Assembly (NCBI GenBank): GCA_038087015.1
Contig: JASBNA010000010.1
Coordinates: forward strand, 1,054,001 to 1,118,000
DNA from: Cerrena zonata
Taxonomy: Eukaryota > Basidiomycota > Agaricomycetes > Polyporales > Cerrenaceae
Length of the DNA: 64,000 nucleotides
Reading direction: 5' to 3'
The notes under the pieces were generated by a model. The model was not told the origin of the DNA. It saw only the letters and a list, made by a program, of their open reading frames with translations, and did no database searches. Both the position numbers and the translations under genes were made by a program. Below are positions 48,039 through 59,698 of this stretch, in pieces (the first letter of the stretch is position 1; each line of letters starts with the position of its first letter).

Positions 48039-50526
48039 ATGTCTCGCCGCTCGACACCCATGGCTCAGCCAAATAACCAGGACGAACTTACAGCAACTTT
48101 GCTCGGTGCAATTCAAAGCCTTTCGCAAGTAAACAAGGCAAATTTCTTGCTTGACAATGCGCTTGCCTTGATTCAGGCCGGAAAGTAAGTGTACAATCTA
48201 CGTTTGACATAGCGTGGACTAAAAGCGCTCGTAGATATGGGGAGGAGGTAGAGAAGTATCTGGAGGTCTACTTGCGGACACCCGGACTACAAAACGAAGA
48301 TATGGCACGGGCATTGCTTGCGAGAGGCAATGCAAGAAAGTGTGCAGGCGAGAAGCTCCTTGAGAAAGCCCAACAAGGTACTAGTGCTTCCCAATGTCTT
48401 GCTCCGGACGGTTCTGACAGGTGTGAGCGCAGACTTTCAGGCGGTCGCAAGGCTGGACCCTTCGAACCGCGAGCTGCAAGTCTTTCTACGGAGAGAGAGC
48501 ATGGTAAGCCAGCGATCATCTTGAACGACTCAGTGCTTTGGTATCCAATCAGGGAAATTTCCTTCCTTATTTGTCATTTGACAGACCTGATTGGTACGTC
48601 TACTGGGGGCATTTCATGTTTGTTTGGTCAATTGCAGGGTGGACGTTCAATATAATTCCTGTCGTGCTCGCATCGTGTGTACGATTGACGTCCTCTCAGT
48701 CAACCAACCACGCCATCCTTTATAGGTAGACGTCGAAGATTTAACAGACCCAAGTGGCACACGTCTCGGGGACACTGCATGTTTACTCGGTCGAGACTTT
48801 CATAATTACCCATTAACTTGCCCTTTGGCAATCTGATCGTTGTACTGATAGTCGTCACTGTCTAGCTCCACTTCCAATATGAATCGGCGGTTCGACGTGC
48901 ACCAGCAGAAATCTGGGACAGGATAGCTCGTTATATACCTCGGTATCACCTGCGCTCCTGGCTCTTCCTTTCAGGATTCCACAGGTAGGCAGTTAACAGA
49001 TAATTTCCATTGTCTGTAACTCTTACACAATGATAGAAATATCGCTTCCCGTATCATCTTCCGCACAATCGACATATACTTCGGCGAAGACCAAGATAAT
49101 GTCCGTGAAAACCTCAACCGCGGCTTGGACATTTTCGACCGAGTCAAGACAGATCCCACCTTTGCGGGTCTCGTCAAGACACTTCGAATACACTGGGCGT
49201 ATGAGGACGGGGATATGCTGGACCTTATGTTTCGTAAGCCCTCATAAGTTAAATCATAACGATCTCATTCATAATTCGATACCATACAGGGATATTCCGG
49301 AATGCCTTGCCAGGCTTCACTTCCCTCCAGGACTTCGAGTGGATCGGCTACCCTGAAATGAGTGCCGACATCGTGGACATTCTATACACCCATCACCCCT
49401 ACCTGCACGCACTCGGACACATTGGTTGGCACTTTGATGCCGTTGGAATCAGCAAGTTCCGGAATCTTAGGAAGTTTACTTTGCGAGCAGAAGACGACGA
49501 CGGTATAGCGGACATGGGTGAAGTTCGGACAGTACTCGACAACAACGAACATACACTGAGCCACCTCACACTCGGTGCCTGGCTACAGCGAGACCATTCA
49601 TGGGACGGTGCCTTCCAGTCGGTCACAATACGGAATCTGACGCATTTGGATCTCGTGGACACAAGAATCTCACCGGTTGTGCTGGCACGTATTGCCCATG
49701 CCCATAATCTTCGAAGTCTCACACTGCATGGGACGTTCGAAGAACCTGCGGCAGCTAGTGTCGTTTTCGGAAGCGACGACATTTTCGATGGCAAACATAC
49801 GTTCTTGCCGCATCTGGAGAGTTTCCGTTTCATCACTGTTGGCCACGATGACGATCTGGGACTGTTTCAAAGTGTGGCGCAGTTCTTGAAAGGAAGGACA
49901 AAACTTCGACGCCTCGATCTTGGGAACTGCCCTTGGGAGTTGGTCCTAGGCGTACTACCCGAGCTCAAGAATCTCCAGGTCCTGAGAGTGCGGATAGCTA
50001 ACTTGATACAGTCTGCTCTGAAAGCGCTAGTGAAGAGTCTTCCCAGACACATGATCGCTATACATCTTGCCGTTACTGTCTCCGATAAGCCGATAGTAAG
50101 TACGATCACCTAGTGCCATGTTCGTGGAATCTTACTTTTTAACAGCACGAATACGCCCCCAACTTCCACATATTCCCGTGTCTCTCCATCCTTCATCTGC
50201 ACTGGCACATGCAATCCCGACCGCAACCGTACCTTCCCGAGAAAGACTTCCAAGTGCAGAGCGAGCTCTGGCATTCAAGTGCACGAAGTATCGCTCTCGT
50301 GTTGCCTTCGCTTGACTTTGTGGGATGGCACGGGGAACATTACGTCGTCGTGAGACGAGCAGGGGAAAACGGGAAAGTGGTCGAGTTGAAGGAATTGCCG
50401 GTGAGAAGGCGATTAGACTGTGGGAAAGGTGTGGATTTAGGAGGCGAAGATGCGGCTTGGTTGGAGAGGAAGGATGTACCGATAGATTATGAACGGTCTG
50501 GGCTGGAAACTGGAGCTATGTCGTAA
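48039..50526 (+). CDS. TPR / F-box / leucine-rich-repeat protein
   Basis: N-terminal TPR-like helices (LLDNALALIQAGK, YGEEVEKYLEVYLRTPG, EDMARALLARGNARK, FQAVARLDPSNRELQVFL) come from three exons. A short run of small exons follows, then the F-box-like APAEIWDRIARYIPRYHLRS, then leucine-rich repeats from about 49,050 to 50,300 (LVKTLRIHW, FRNLRKFTLRAED, NLTHLDLVDT, NLRSLTLHGT, KLRRLDLGNC, NLQVLRVRI). The stop is at 50,526. TPR-F-box-LRR order recalls yeast Dia2 and S. pombe Pof3, substrate receptors of SCF ubiquitin ligases. Here the LRRs are of the loose fungal type, so orthology is not claimed. The small exons between 48,540 and 48,860 are not fully resolved. The start ATG at 48,039 has an in-frame open region upstream without another ATG. 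Confidence 0.78.
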
Positions 50527-51179
50527 TTTTCGTCTTCTGTGTATGTGCACTCTACATTCGTATCCACAATACAACCTTCAGTTTTCATAGGTCAGCCGTA
50601 TGCTAGTGTTGCGATGAAACGCAGATAAAAATGCAAGACCCACTAAAAGAATTGCAGAAGCTTGTCCCGCCCGCCGGTTTACAACGGACCCTGAGGTTAC
50701 CAACTGACTATTGTCTGAGATGTATTTGAAATGTAAGGGAGTTCGGAATTCAGGCATCCATTTTCCGAAATCAGGTGGACCCACAACTAATGCCAGACCA
50801 AACAACTTATCTCTGACGTAGTCCTCCGTCTTCTTGCCTGTCTATATGGGGCGTAATCACTTGTCGCCCTCTAGTATATTTTGGCTTACCCGTTCTAGAA
50901 TGACATACTCCTATCACGCGTCTTCGAACACCCGGAGCTCGGTCTAAAATGGATCCTTGCTATTCATCCAACCACATATCTGACCACATCAAAACAATTC
51001 TACGTCGCCGCCATGCCCAACGCCGTTATTATTCTCTCTTATTCTCTCTTATTCTCTCTACATTTCAGCGCGATTGAGAGGATAAAAAACCAGCACATCT
51101 CAGCTAGGATGCGTCAAGCAACTCGCTTGGATTTCTTCATCTATACCTCTTCTACCCCAAACGCGACCCAATCACTCCA
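50527..51179. other. Intergenic, nothing recognisable
   Basis: About 650 bp between two plus-strand genes. It includes a short TTATTCTCTC repeat at about 51,030-51,060 in the presumed 5' leader of the zinc-finger gene. An upstream ATG at 51,013 opens a 91-codon frame, out of frame with the main start. Confidence 0.45.
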
Positions 51180-52381
51180 ATGTCCAAGTGTCGCTATCAC
51201 CCGTACATATCTCAGCATCAACGCACCTACACCTCGAGGTATAGTTCTAATGACGACACATCAAGTACAAACTCGCGTTTCCGATTAAGAGACTGCCAAT
51301 TTAGTCCGGATCTCCCTACTTCGCCGCCCCATATTCCCCATCAGCCGAGCCTGAGTAAAACTACCACTATCACTCCCGCCTCCGAGGAATGGCTGTCGTC
51401 AACACAATTCTATCCGTTGGCATCCAAAGATGGCTATGAAGCTCTTCGCCGCCGCATAGTCAAAGAAGCAGGAAAGGGAGAAATAGTAAGTGTTGAGCCT
51501 TTTCTTTGCGGCGTATAAACCTTGATCAAAACTGGATCTAGAAATATGATGTCAATTTCCGACCCTTCACTACTATGGACGAAATGCAAAAGTATTTTCT
51601 CAAGATCGCAGGAAGACGTCTACAGGAAAAGTTAAAGACAGCGGCTCCCAAAAAAAGAGAAAAGGTGGGTCATCAACACCGCTCTCTTCCCATGGATCTC
51701 TGACGGAAAGTTTTGCATCCTCTTGAAGCCCAGGATTCAGTGTCCAATGTTGACATACGACCGCAAAACTGGTGAAATTATTGATTGCAAGACCACCAAT
51801 AGTCGTCCAGTGGATTTGATGCGTCACATTAAGGGGCATACCGCCATGTATGTATACTTTCAATATCGCGTCAATTCACTTTGTTAATATGAGTTATCAG
51901 ACCGGAATTCCTATGTCCCAAGCCGAGGTGCGGGCACCGAACCCGTCAGAAGAGCAACCTAGCTCAACACTACCGTGCCGCCCAGTAAGTTTCAATGTAT
52001 CAAGTTTGTTTTCTACGTCCGTAATTATAGCTATCTCTTTCTATCAGTGACAAGAAGGCATGGGCAGAATGCGAGTTCTGCGGACAACTATTCGTACAAC
52101 AGGCGGACAGGAGCCGTCATTATCGTCAGGAGCATGATATCAAATCGAATCGTGCCCAGCGTGGTGATGGTTGGAAGTACGCACACGAGACGAAACAAGC
52201 TGCAGCCCGACGTGTAAAAGGTTGGAAGCCTATGCATCTCGTTGATGCGACTTGGAACGAACAGGTACCCCCTCAAGCGAAGCTCAGACCTGCGTTTCCC
52301 AATGTTGGCGAAGTTCGGGCGGAATACATGTCGGAATATGGTAGTTGTGCTTTTACTGCATCAATAGCGACGGACTGGTAG
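51180..52381 (+). CDS. C2H2 zinc-finger protein, paralog 3 (intact)
   Basis: Five exons (51180-51485, 51542-51664, 51729-51847, 51901-51984, 52048-52381) sum to 322 codons, 321 residues, all phases closing. Order: MSKCRYHPYISQHQ, the SSTQFYPLASKDGYEALRRR element, KYDVNFRPF with a MQKYFLKIAGRRLQEKL helix, block IQCPMLTYDR..DCKT..RHIKGH, finger FLCPKPRCGHRTRQKSNLAQH, finger CEFCGQLFVQQADRSRHYRQEH, and a GDGWKYAHE tail. Finger spacing and the DATWNEQ tail element match paralog 2 (KATWDED). Likely a nuclear DNA-binding protein. Its 3' end is 205 bp from the 3' end of FamX-B (tail to tail). Confidence 0.8.
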
Positions 52382-52586
52382 ATTTTCGGCAATTCATTCT
52401 CATTGATTCTAGCTATGTCGTCTTAGTCAATAAAGGTTCATATAAACAAGTAGTACACGCAAAAAGACATTTTATGTATTACAACTCGAGCCTTCTTCAG
52501 GAAAAAACATAGTACAAGATACGTTGTCATCATGGCATACATAGGCTATACTGTGACATAACGTTCATTGCGGTTTGAACTCAAAA

Positions 52587-54672
52587 TCAGTCAGAAAGAG
52601 AGCCGTCATCACTCTTAGCAAAATATTCCATTCTGAAGTTGGCAGGGACATGACCTTGGCTAGTCTTCGTCCACTTAGTCCATAGTCCCTCCGAGTCTTG
52701 GAAATTCGGGTCAACCACAAGCGAGACTTCATCAAACTCGTCAGGCTGGCCACCAGAAGTAGAAACAATGTCCGCCAATACGGGTAAGTTCTGAGCATGA
52801 AGTTCTGGCAGACTATGCCGAATTTCGAGGAGCAAGGCTGCAAATTGAACCACTGAAGATGCGTCTGTGATGTCGTAGCAGGCCGAATTATTGTCTTGGA
52901 AGACGTAGGTTCTTTGTAAGTTTGTGAAAATTAAGTCAGGAATCATCGATATCGGAGAGCTTACATTATTTTGGGGGCATCGCCGCGTAGATATGACTTC
53001 ACACCACTGACCTTGAATGATGACGCCCCACACTGTCTGATCGTTGAGACCAAGAGACGCGTACATATCGATAGCAGAAGCCATGTACAGACTCAATCGA
53101 CGCATGGGAGACCAGGCACAATCTCTCTCCCTATAAAATTCGCAAAGAATGACAGGAAGCAGTAAGGCACTCGTTGTTGAATTCCTTAACGTATAAGGTT
53201 CTGGACGCATCTAAATGGATGTAAGGGATTCTATACACTAGCTTTAAGTAAGTGGAGAACTTACATCTGGTCCGAAGTTTTGCGATGCAGAATCTTCAAT
53301 GGAGTTAATCAGAAAACTGAGATCTGATGGAAAGGGTATCGTTGCATTATGATGGAGGCCGGGAACCTTGAGGGTAGCACGACAAAATGCAATGATGTCA
53401 CGTAAATCATTAGAGCCACGCACCGACCAGAACCCTGCAAGCTTATCGGATCTGTCTGATCGTAACCTTCTAAATTACGTTCTTGAGTGGGCTCGCTGGA
53501 GAGTCTGCTATATTATATGAGCTATCATGTACCAGAGTATAAGTGGACGATTACTTACGGTGGGTTCTCTTCATCGGAAGACTCAAGTTTCGCGCGCCAC
53601 TGTAGAATATCATTCTCTTTCTGCTTTTCATCAGTCTGGTCAGCGGACTCAGAGCCAAGCCTCCAGACGAATTGTCTAAAAGAAGCGGTTCTCATTGCAT
53701 CTGTAACCATCTCTGCCTGTTCGCGGAGGCCGAGAACAAACTGAGCTAATAAACATGCATCGAAAGGCTTCATGAGGTTTAATACACCTAGAGCTGGACA
53801 TTGCGTAGCATCAGCTGAGGCATGTGCAATATAAACTTGAGGCTACAGATGTGTGAGATAATGCAGGATTATGTAGTTCTGCAGGGACTTGGACGTACAG
53901 GTCATCATGTTCCAACCATCCAAAAGAGATTCACGCAATGCCGGTATCGGACAGAACAATCCCCGTCAGTGGCTAGTCAATACGCCACACGTAACGTTGA
54001 TAGAGCACACTCGTCATCAGATCACTGATATTATTACAATCAGCCGCAAGAAGGATAGGGACGTCAGCTATAGGGCTGCTACTAGAGCGAAAGAGAGCTT
54101 CTGGAGGAAACGAGACTTTCGCTTCTTCTAATTCTATGTCATGATTAGCGTATTCGGATGAGGAAGGGGAGTACTTGGGAACGATGGTTTCAGACACTAG
54201 AAACTAGGCATGACTATAATCTAGGATATTACATCCTTGGACATTGTCGATTGTCTTGGCAAGCGAGAAAATGACATTGGTACTGTAAAAAAAACGTCAA
54301 TGACTGCTGGAAAGGCATACTATATAACGTACAATAGTTGAGGGTTATGCACCAGTTTCTTGCAGAATATTGAGAGGAGAGAATGGAAGAGAGCTTGTCG
54401 TACACCAAGTTCATGGCAACTGTAACCAGAGTCATATTTAAACTAGACTCGAGCTCGAGATTGGATGTTTTTCGCCCAGGCACTACTAAGCCGGCCTTCT
54501 GGGCTTCGAAAAATTGCTGCAGCTCGATGAAAAATGATCGCGTAATGTCAGAGAGCGGAGGGTCGACTGGAAGGGTGGAAAGAGGTAAGTCAAGTAGTCG
54601 AGTTAGCTGTGTGACATTTTGAGGCCATTCCTGGGCCTGAATGATAGGGTGCATTTGTGGAGGTGGAAGCAT
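52587..54672 (-). pseudogene. FamX-B, degraded and internally deleted copy
   Basis: Starts MLPPPQMHPIIQAQEWPQNV, parallel to FamX-A. The frame breaks between VTVAMNLV and RQALFHSLLSIF. In the region matching QRYVWRID and GWLEH there are at least two in-frame stops (after RID and after DTGIA). The good exon PFDACLLAQFVLGLREQ is then followed directly by the DIIAFCRATLKVPG part. About 270 residues present in A (from the region of EKMRLLYEGF to the CDIV motif) are therefore missing. The C-terminal part (53210-52587) remains open: LLLPVILCEFYRERD, LSLYMASAIDMYASLGL, VWGVIIQG, DASSVVQFAALLLEIR and WTKWTKTSQG. Not functional as a full protein; a truncated product from the 3' half cannot be excluded. 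Confidence 0.72.
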
Positions 54673-55731
54673 AATGATGAGAACTTCGAATATACTTGGA
54701 TGGCAGAATGGACACAACGACTGTTATTGCTCTAGAGCAAGCACTGCTGGCATCAGTGTGCGATCGATCAACTTGCCGCTAATAATTGCTCACTCAGAGC
54801 CGGCGCGCTAGGAAGCAACGTTCTGACTTACATACGTATTGTTTTCAACCGTATCGAGTGACACTTGACCTTGTATTATGAAGCATTTCAACGAAATGCC
54901 TCGTAAAATGACAAACACCTGGTCGGGAAGACCAGAAACACGGCCGTCTGTCATAGCACGCCTCGTCCTATACAGTCTCAACAGCGGATCCGCAGTTGGA
55001 TATGTGTGAGTTCAATGTGCAGGATGTACGCGTGTAATGCTGACACGTCTGGCTCATACTCACAATGAACGCTACATAGCTACTTGATACCGGCTCAACT
55101 TCGCATTTGGTGGACGATGACGCAGCCCTGTTGAATCGGCGACAGGCATGCGAGTTGCTATACTGCCTCTCGAGTGAATCATATACCTACCCTAAATCGT
55201 TATTTATCAAGGCTATCTGATCTTCCCGCTCGGTTATCCGGGATCGCATGGGATACTTGACAAACATTTATAACGGTACGTATCAAGGCAAATCATAGGT
55301 AGCCTTGAGAAAAATTCGGCCATTGTATATACATGGGCGTGATACCCTCAAATCTGTGGGTGTATCTCTTTCGATTCTCTCGTCACCTGGGTCTAATTCA
55401 CGTATCTTTTAGCAAATCCTTCTGGAAAGCGTAAAGATGCGGCAGTTATTACACCCGAATATCGTGCAGCTTCTGGGTGTCGACACTGACACCGTTTTCC
55501 ATGCACCGACTCTTGTACAGACATGGTTGAGTAGAGGTAACGTCAGGAATCACATCAATACGCTAGACCAGAAGCCAGACCAGGATAGACTCATTCTCTA
55601 GGTACGCAGAATATATATGTGCGAACAATCTCGTGCACTGACAATGAATGATGATTATTTACTCGAAGGTGACTTGGTAAATATACATTGGTTTGATGTC
55701 AAGTAGAATATTCTCGAAGTCGAGACCAACA
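54673..55731. other. About 1 kb intergenic, nothing recognisable
   Basis: Between the start of FamX-B and the left 951-bp element. Short frames only. Confidence 0.4.
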
Positions 55732-56682
55732 CATCAGCAAACTGTCGGCCGACTTTGTTTCGCTTTTGGGACTTTTTCCTTCTTTATGTAACTTAATCAA
55801 AAACAACCTCAATCTAAGTAACCTAAGTCATTAAAGCACCAAGTCAATAAACGTACTGCTGTGATGTTACCAGGGGCAACAGTCGTTGAAACCGGCCTCG
55901 AGTGAGCGCAGATACCCGGGCCTTGCCAACAAGCACAGCCATCACCGGGGATATTAGGATCCATGGACGATGATCCACCTTGTAACTCCTCTTCCATTCG
56001 GTCCACCACTGGCAGTACACTTCCAAGTGAACACTCACCACTCATAATATGAAGACCCACAGAACTCGAGTCACCAATGCCAACAAGCATTCTGGTGATG
56101 TTCCGACTCGGAGTGAACCAAGCTTACCCCACGCGGACGACTACCGATTACATTGGGTGTACCTCCGCCAAAACTACTTCAGTCCCGCCTCCAACAGATT
56201 TCAATCTTCCTCCGACTTGAAGCAGACTTGATCCAAATCAAGTCAGGTATAGTGGGTACATGAACTCCCAGGACTCCGAGTTGGAAATGAGGACCCGGAT
56301 GTTGAATAACCTCTCAGGTACGCCAACCACTATACCGTTGTTTCCCACACTAGACTCATACATTTATTCCACAGGTGATCGACTGTCCTTCTAAGTACTT
56401 TACACTCGTTAAGCCTATTTGCGCTCGTTATTCGACTTCTCGATCCCATTGCTTCCCTATTTGTAGATCAGGAATCTATGGACCTACAACTTATATCTGA
56501 CTTAATGTACTTAGGTAGGACCTATCTCCTTAATCAACTTGTCTGTCTTTTTGGCCTTAGTTGGACTTTTTCTATGAGGGATCTACTTGAATTGGATAAG
56601 ACTCATAAGTTATCATAAGTTGGAAATAAGTATATTTAAGTCACAAAAAGCACTAAAAAAGAAACCCGATGGTTTGCTGATG
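55732..56682 (-). mobile_element. 951-bp DNA element with terminal inverted repeats, left copy
   Basis: Bounded by CATCAGCAAACTGTCGG and CCGATGGTTTGCTGATG, a 17-bp imperfect (15/17) terminal inverted repeat. A copy of the same length, identical wherever I compared it, lies at 60874-61824 in the opposite orientation. The left copy starts 48 bp beyond the stop codon of FamX-C. It carries only short frames (93 codons at most) and no transposase, so it is non-autonomous. No clear target-site duplication: CAACA precedes it and CAACT follows it. Superfamily not assigned. The strand is arbitrary and marks that the two copies are inverted. Confidence 0.8.
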
Positions 56683-56730
56683 CAACTGATTCTACATCAG
56701 TGCAGTAGCCCTTATAATGCGTGTTCTACG

Positions 56731-58884
56731 CTAGCTGCTACTCTTCTTCTCCTCATCCGCTTCATTCACATATAGACCCCCTTTTTGGATCACATTTGTC
56801 CACTCCGGCCAAAAATCACCATCATCATAGTCATCGGTAGAATTGACTTCGAGAGTAAAGGTATGCCTCTTGTCCCCTACGTGCTCCAGTTTGGACAATG
56901 CAGCCAACTTAGTCACATCAATTGTGCGTGAAGTCCGGGCCTTGATCCTTAATAAAACAGATGAAAATTGTAAGGCATCGAACGGATCAGTGAGATGGTA
57001 TGTCTGTATTTTGCGGATAAATATGAATGTTTTCTGTAGATTATAACCGTTAACAAATGGATATTCAAGTTATGACAATGAGCTTACTTCTGTACCATCA
57101 CATTTAGTTCTCCATGCCATAGCTACACCTCCTTTCACTCCATTAGTCAAGACTCCCCATATGGGGCGATCCAAAATACCGAGTTCTGCCAACATATCAG
57201 CAGCCGAGGTGAGGTACATGTAAAGTTGGTGTAACGCTCTATCAACAGAATCCCCTTTCTTGTACTCGAAGAAGATTAAAGGCAAAAGGAGACTGCGGAT
57301 TTTCGTTTTCTTGTCGATCACATTAGTGTCAGAGGAATGGTCATCTTCCACTGGAAGGGGGAGATTTGAATCTGTTGTGTTTTTACTAATTGCCGAAATC
57401 GCTGTCTCTAGTAAGGATTTGGGACTTAAAACCCTAGTCAGTATATGGCGAAAATTTTTCCTGTCTGCAACCTTCATGTACTGTGCAAGGTAGGAAACAT
57501 CTGGCTTTAGTTCAGGCACATGCTCAGATGTTGTAATAGTAGATGAGCCTGTCTCTGTGGTGAGATTATCAAAGGAGGTATTTTCCTTAGTGAATCGCTG
57601 ATCTAGTCTTATGCCAGTCTCCGCACTGGAGGGGGCGGTTTGATTTATGAGAGACTTACTGGCCTGGAGAGCAGGGATCTGGTCTCTGTATTGTACATTA
57701 CAGGCAATGCGAGCCTCTTGAAAGCCGACTATATCACAAATTCCTGCTATTGGGTCGCCCCGGCAGCGAGTCATGATGAACTGGGCAAGATCATCTCTAT
57801 TGCGTAGGGCCTTCACATCACGCCAAGAGCAGAGAGCCTCTTCAAGTGCAGCCTTTTCAATACTGTCCTTGTGGTAGAGCTCCTTACTGGTTTGGTCTTG
57901 GCGTTGAAGTGTGGCATTTACCAATGAGAGCATGTTGGCCTTGATTCGACTTATTAAGTTCAGATTTGTATGTGAGGCCTGGGGATTGCTCGGAGTTTCG
58001 ACATTTTCCGTTTGTAAAGCTGGCAGAAGTTCCTGCAATAAGCGGCTCCGAGAAAAGTTGATTTCAGCCTCGAGACTATATTAATATGATTAGTGAGAGT
58101 ATATATTATAAGATTGTCATGAGGCTTGCCGAATGCTATGAGAGACACCCTCATCTTGGGATGAAATGAAGAAAGTTGTGGCGAGCAAATCCCAGGCCGG
58201 ACGTCCTTCTGCCTCCTTTACTGACCGGTTTGACTCTTCGTCCAGTAGTGATTTACAAAGAGCACATGATAGCAGTACGGAATCAATCCTGTCCTCCAAT
58301 ATCTTTCCGAGAGTCTCTTCTAACTCTGGTGTTGTTGGATAGAGTGACATATATTTGTTGTAGTGATCAACCAATTCTAAATAGCTTGCAGTGAGATAAC
58401 CTGCATGGCGAAGTGAAGAAGTATCCTAATTAATAGGTGGGTACATCATTTATTACTTGTTTTTCACAAAAAAACTTACCAGTGATCCCCAACTCTTTAT
58501 GCGAACAGGTGAAGTCATTGATTGATACAGGGTCCTCATTTGTTCGATGTTGTTGGCAGTATTGGTATCTGTTTGCTCTTTGGTAGAAAGAGAAATAAGC
58601 TCGACACCTCGTTCAAATAGAAATGTGTTGATAGATCCTTTTGTACTATGAAGATCGTTGAGGACCCGAGAAGAGAACCTTGAAAACAGGAGATTGATTG
58701 TTAAAGGAGACACATTGTTCTAGCGTAACCTATCTTACGTTGAGCTTGCTGTCCGAGGTATTTCCCTGACTCGAATGTGTGTCTTCTTTGGGTCTCCTTT
58801 GTTAGTGTTATCCTTTGGAGAATGTACTTTAACAGAAGGCAGTGGTATTTTACCGCCCTTTGTCTTAGGTCCCTTTGGAGGCAT
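56731..58884 (-). CDS. FamX-C, short member lacking the N-terminal module
   Basis: Five exons (58884-58739, 58678-58480, 58425-58130, 58075-57088, 57033-56731) give 643 residues with every phase closing. One intron uses a GC donor (CG|GCAAGC) at the position where FamX-D has a GT donor. It begins with a Lys/Pro-rich leader, MPPKGPKTKGGKIPLP. It then enters the family at SSRVLNDLHSTKGS, EQMRTLYQSMTSPV, ASYLELVDHYNKY, WDLLATTFFIS, EINFSRSRLLQEL, AGICDIVGFQEARI, LLLPLIFFEYKKGD, LYMYLTSAADMLAELGI, IWGVLTNG, YHLTDPFDALQF and FWPEWTNV. The roughly 330-residue N-terminal module of A and D is absent. Only this copy keeps Glu in the EYKK motif. Function unknown; the ExK motif would fit a PD-(D/E)XK-like fold (inference). 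Divergent to FamX-D. Confidence 0.75.
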
Positions 58885-59106
58885 TGTATCTTAACGAAGT
58901 TTGTTTGAGCTGTTAAGATGTCTGCTGGTGAATGAGGCCATCAGTTATTTATACCTTCCTAGGATGAACGGAAATTGGTAGATCTTATTGTTCGGGTTTG
59001 AGGCCCTAAAGAAGTTGGGGTATCTAAACAATAGAACCTTATAAATCCAGGATCAGGTGCAAGTCATGGTGCCTAACTGAAGCTCCGTTGGGACCGCAGT
59101 AACTTC

Positions 59107-59419
59107 AACGTTCGGGTGAGCAGTCCGGAAACCCCGCGACCCGCTGGTCGAGATGGCGGTGCTTAGTGGTGAAATTCATCTTAATACATTTATGTCTCAA
59201 TAGACTCATATTAGCTTCAAAGCTTCAACACGCATACTTATGTAGTAGTACAGTACTGCATCGAAAATTTGGGTAATATTTAACTTATAAATTAAAATAG
59301 AATATAACCACGATTATACTTCTGATATACTACTGTCTTAAGTAAGATGAATTTCTCCACCAAGCACCGCCATCTCGACCAGCGGGTCGCGGGGTTTCCG
59401 GACTGCTCACCCGAACGTT
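59107..59419. mobile_element. 313-bp palindromic (foldback/MITE-like) element
   Basis: Two 77-bp arms (59107-59183 and 59343-59419) are inverted repeats with two mismatches (75/77), separated by 159 bp of AT-rich sequence. The arms begin AACGTTCGGGTGAGCAG and are much more GC-rich than the centre. No obvious target duplication. It lies in the 0.8-kb divergent region between the starts of FamX-C and FamX-D, so its hairpin could affect both promoters. Confidence 0.75.
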
Positions 59420-59698
59420 CATGTTGCAAGGTGAAGTTTCAAGTTTCCGTGGAGCAACAATTGAAAAGAAATGTTAGACTTCTATCCGATCGAAGAAGGG
59501 TATGCAACTTGTTCATTCCATATGCATCCGTTAATAAATGCCGTATGACCAACATTATTCAATATTCATTATTGTTCCATACTCACTATTGTTCCTAAAT
59601 CTCCATCGCACCGAAATCTACTTCTTGGATTATGTAATGACAATAATTGCAAAATGGTCTATAAAATCTTCTTGGTTCGTCGTTTCATTTATCAACTA

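Noticed and set aside
55809..56090. 93-codon frame inside the 951-bp element (also at 61466-61747)
   Set aside because: No resemblance to a transposase and overlapped by other frames of similar length; conserved between the copies only because the DNA is identical.
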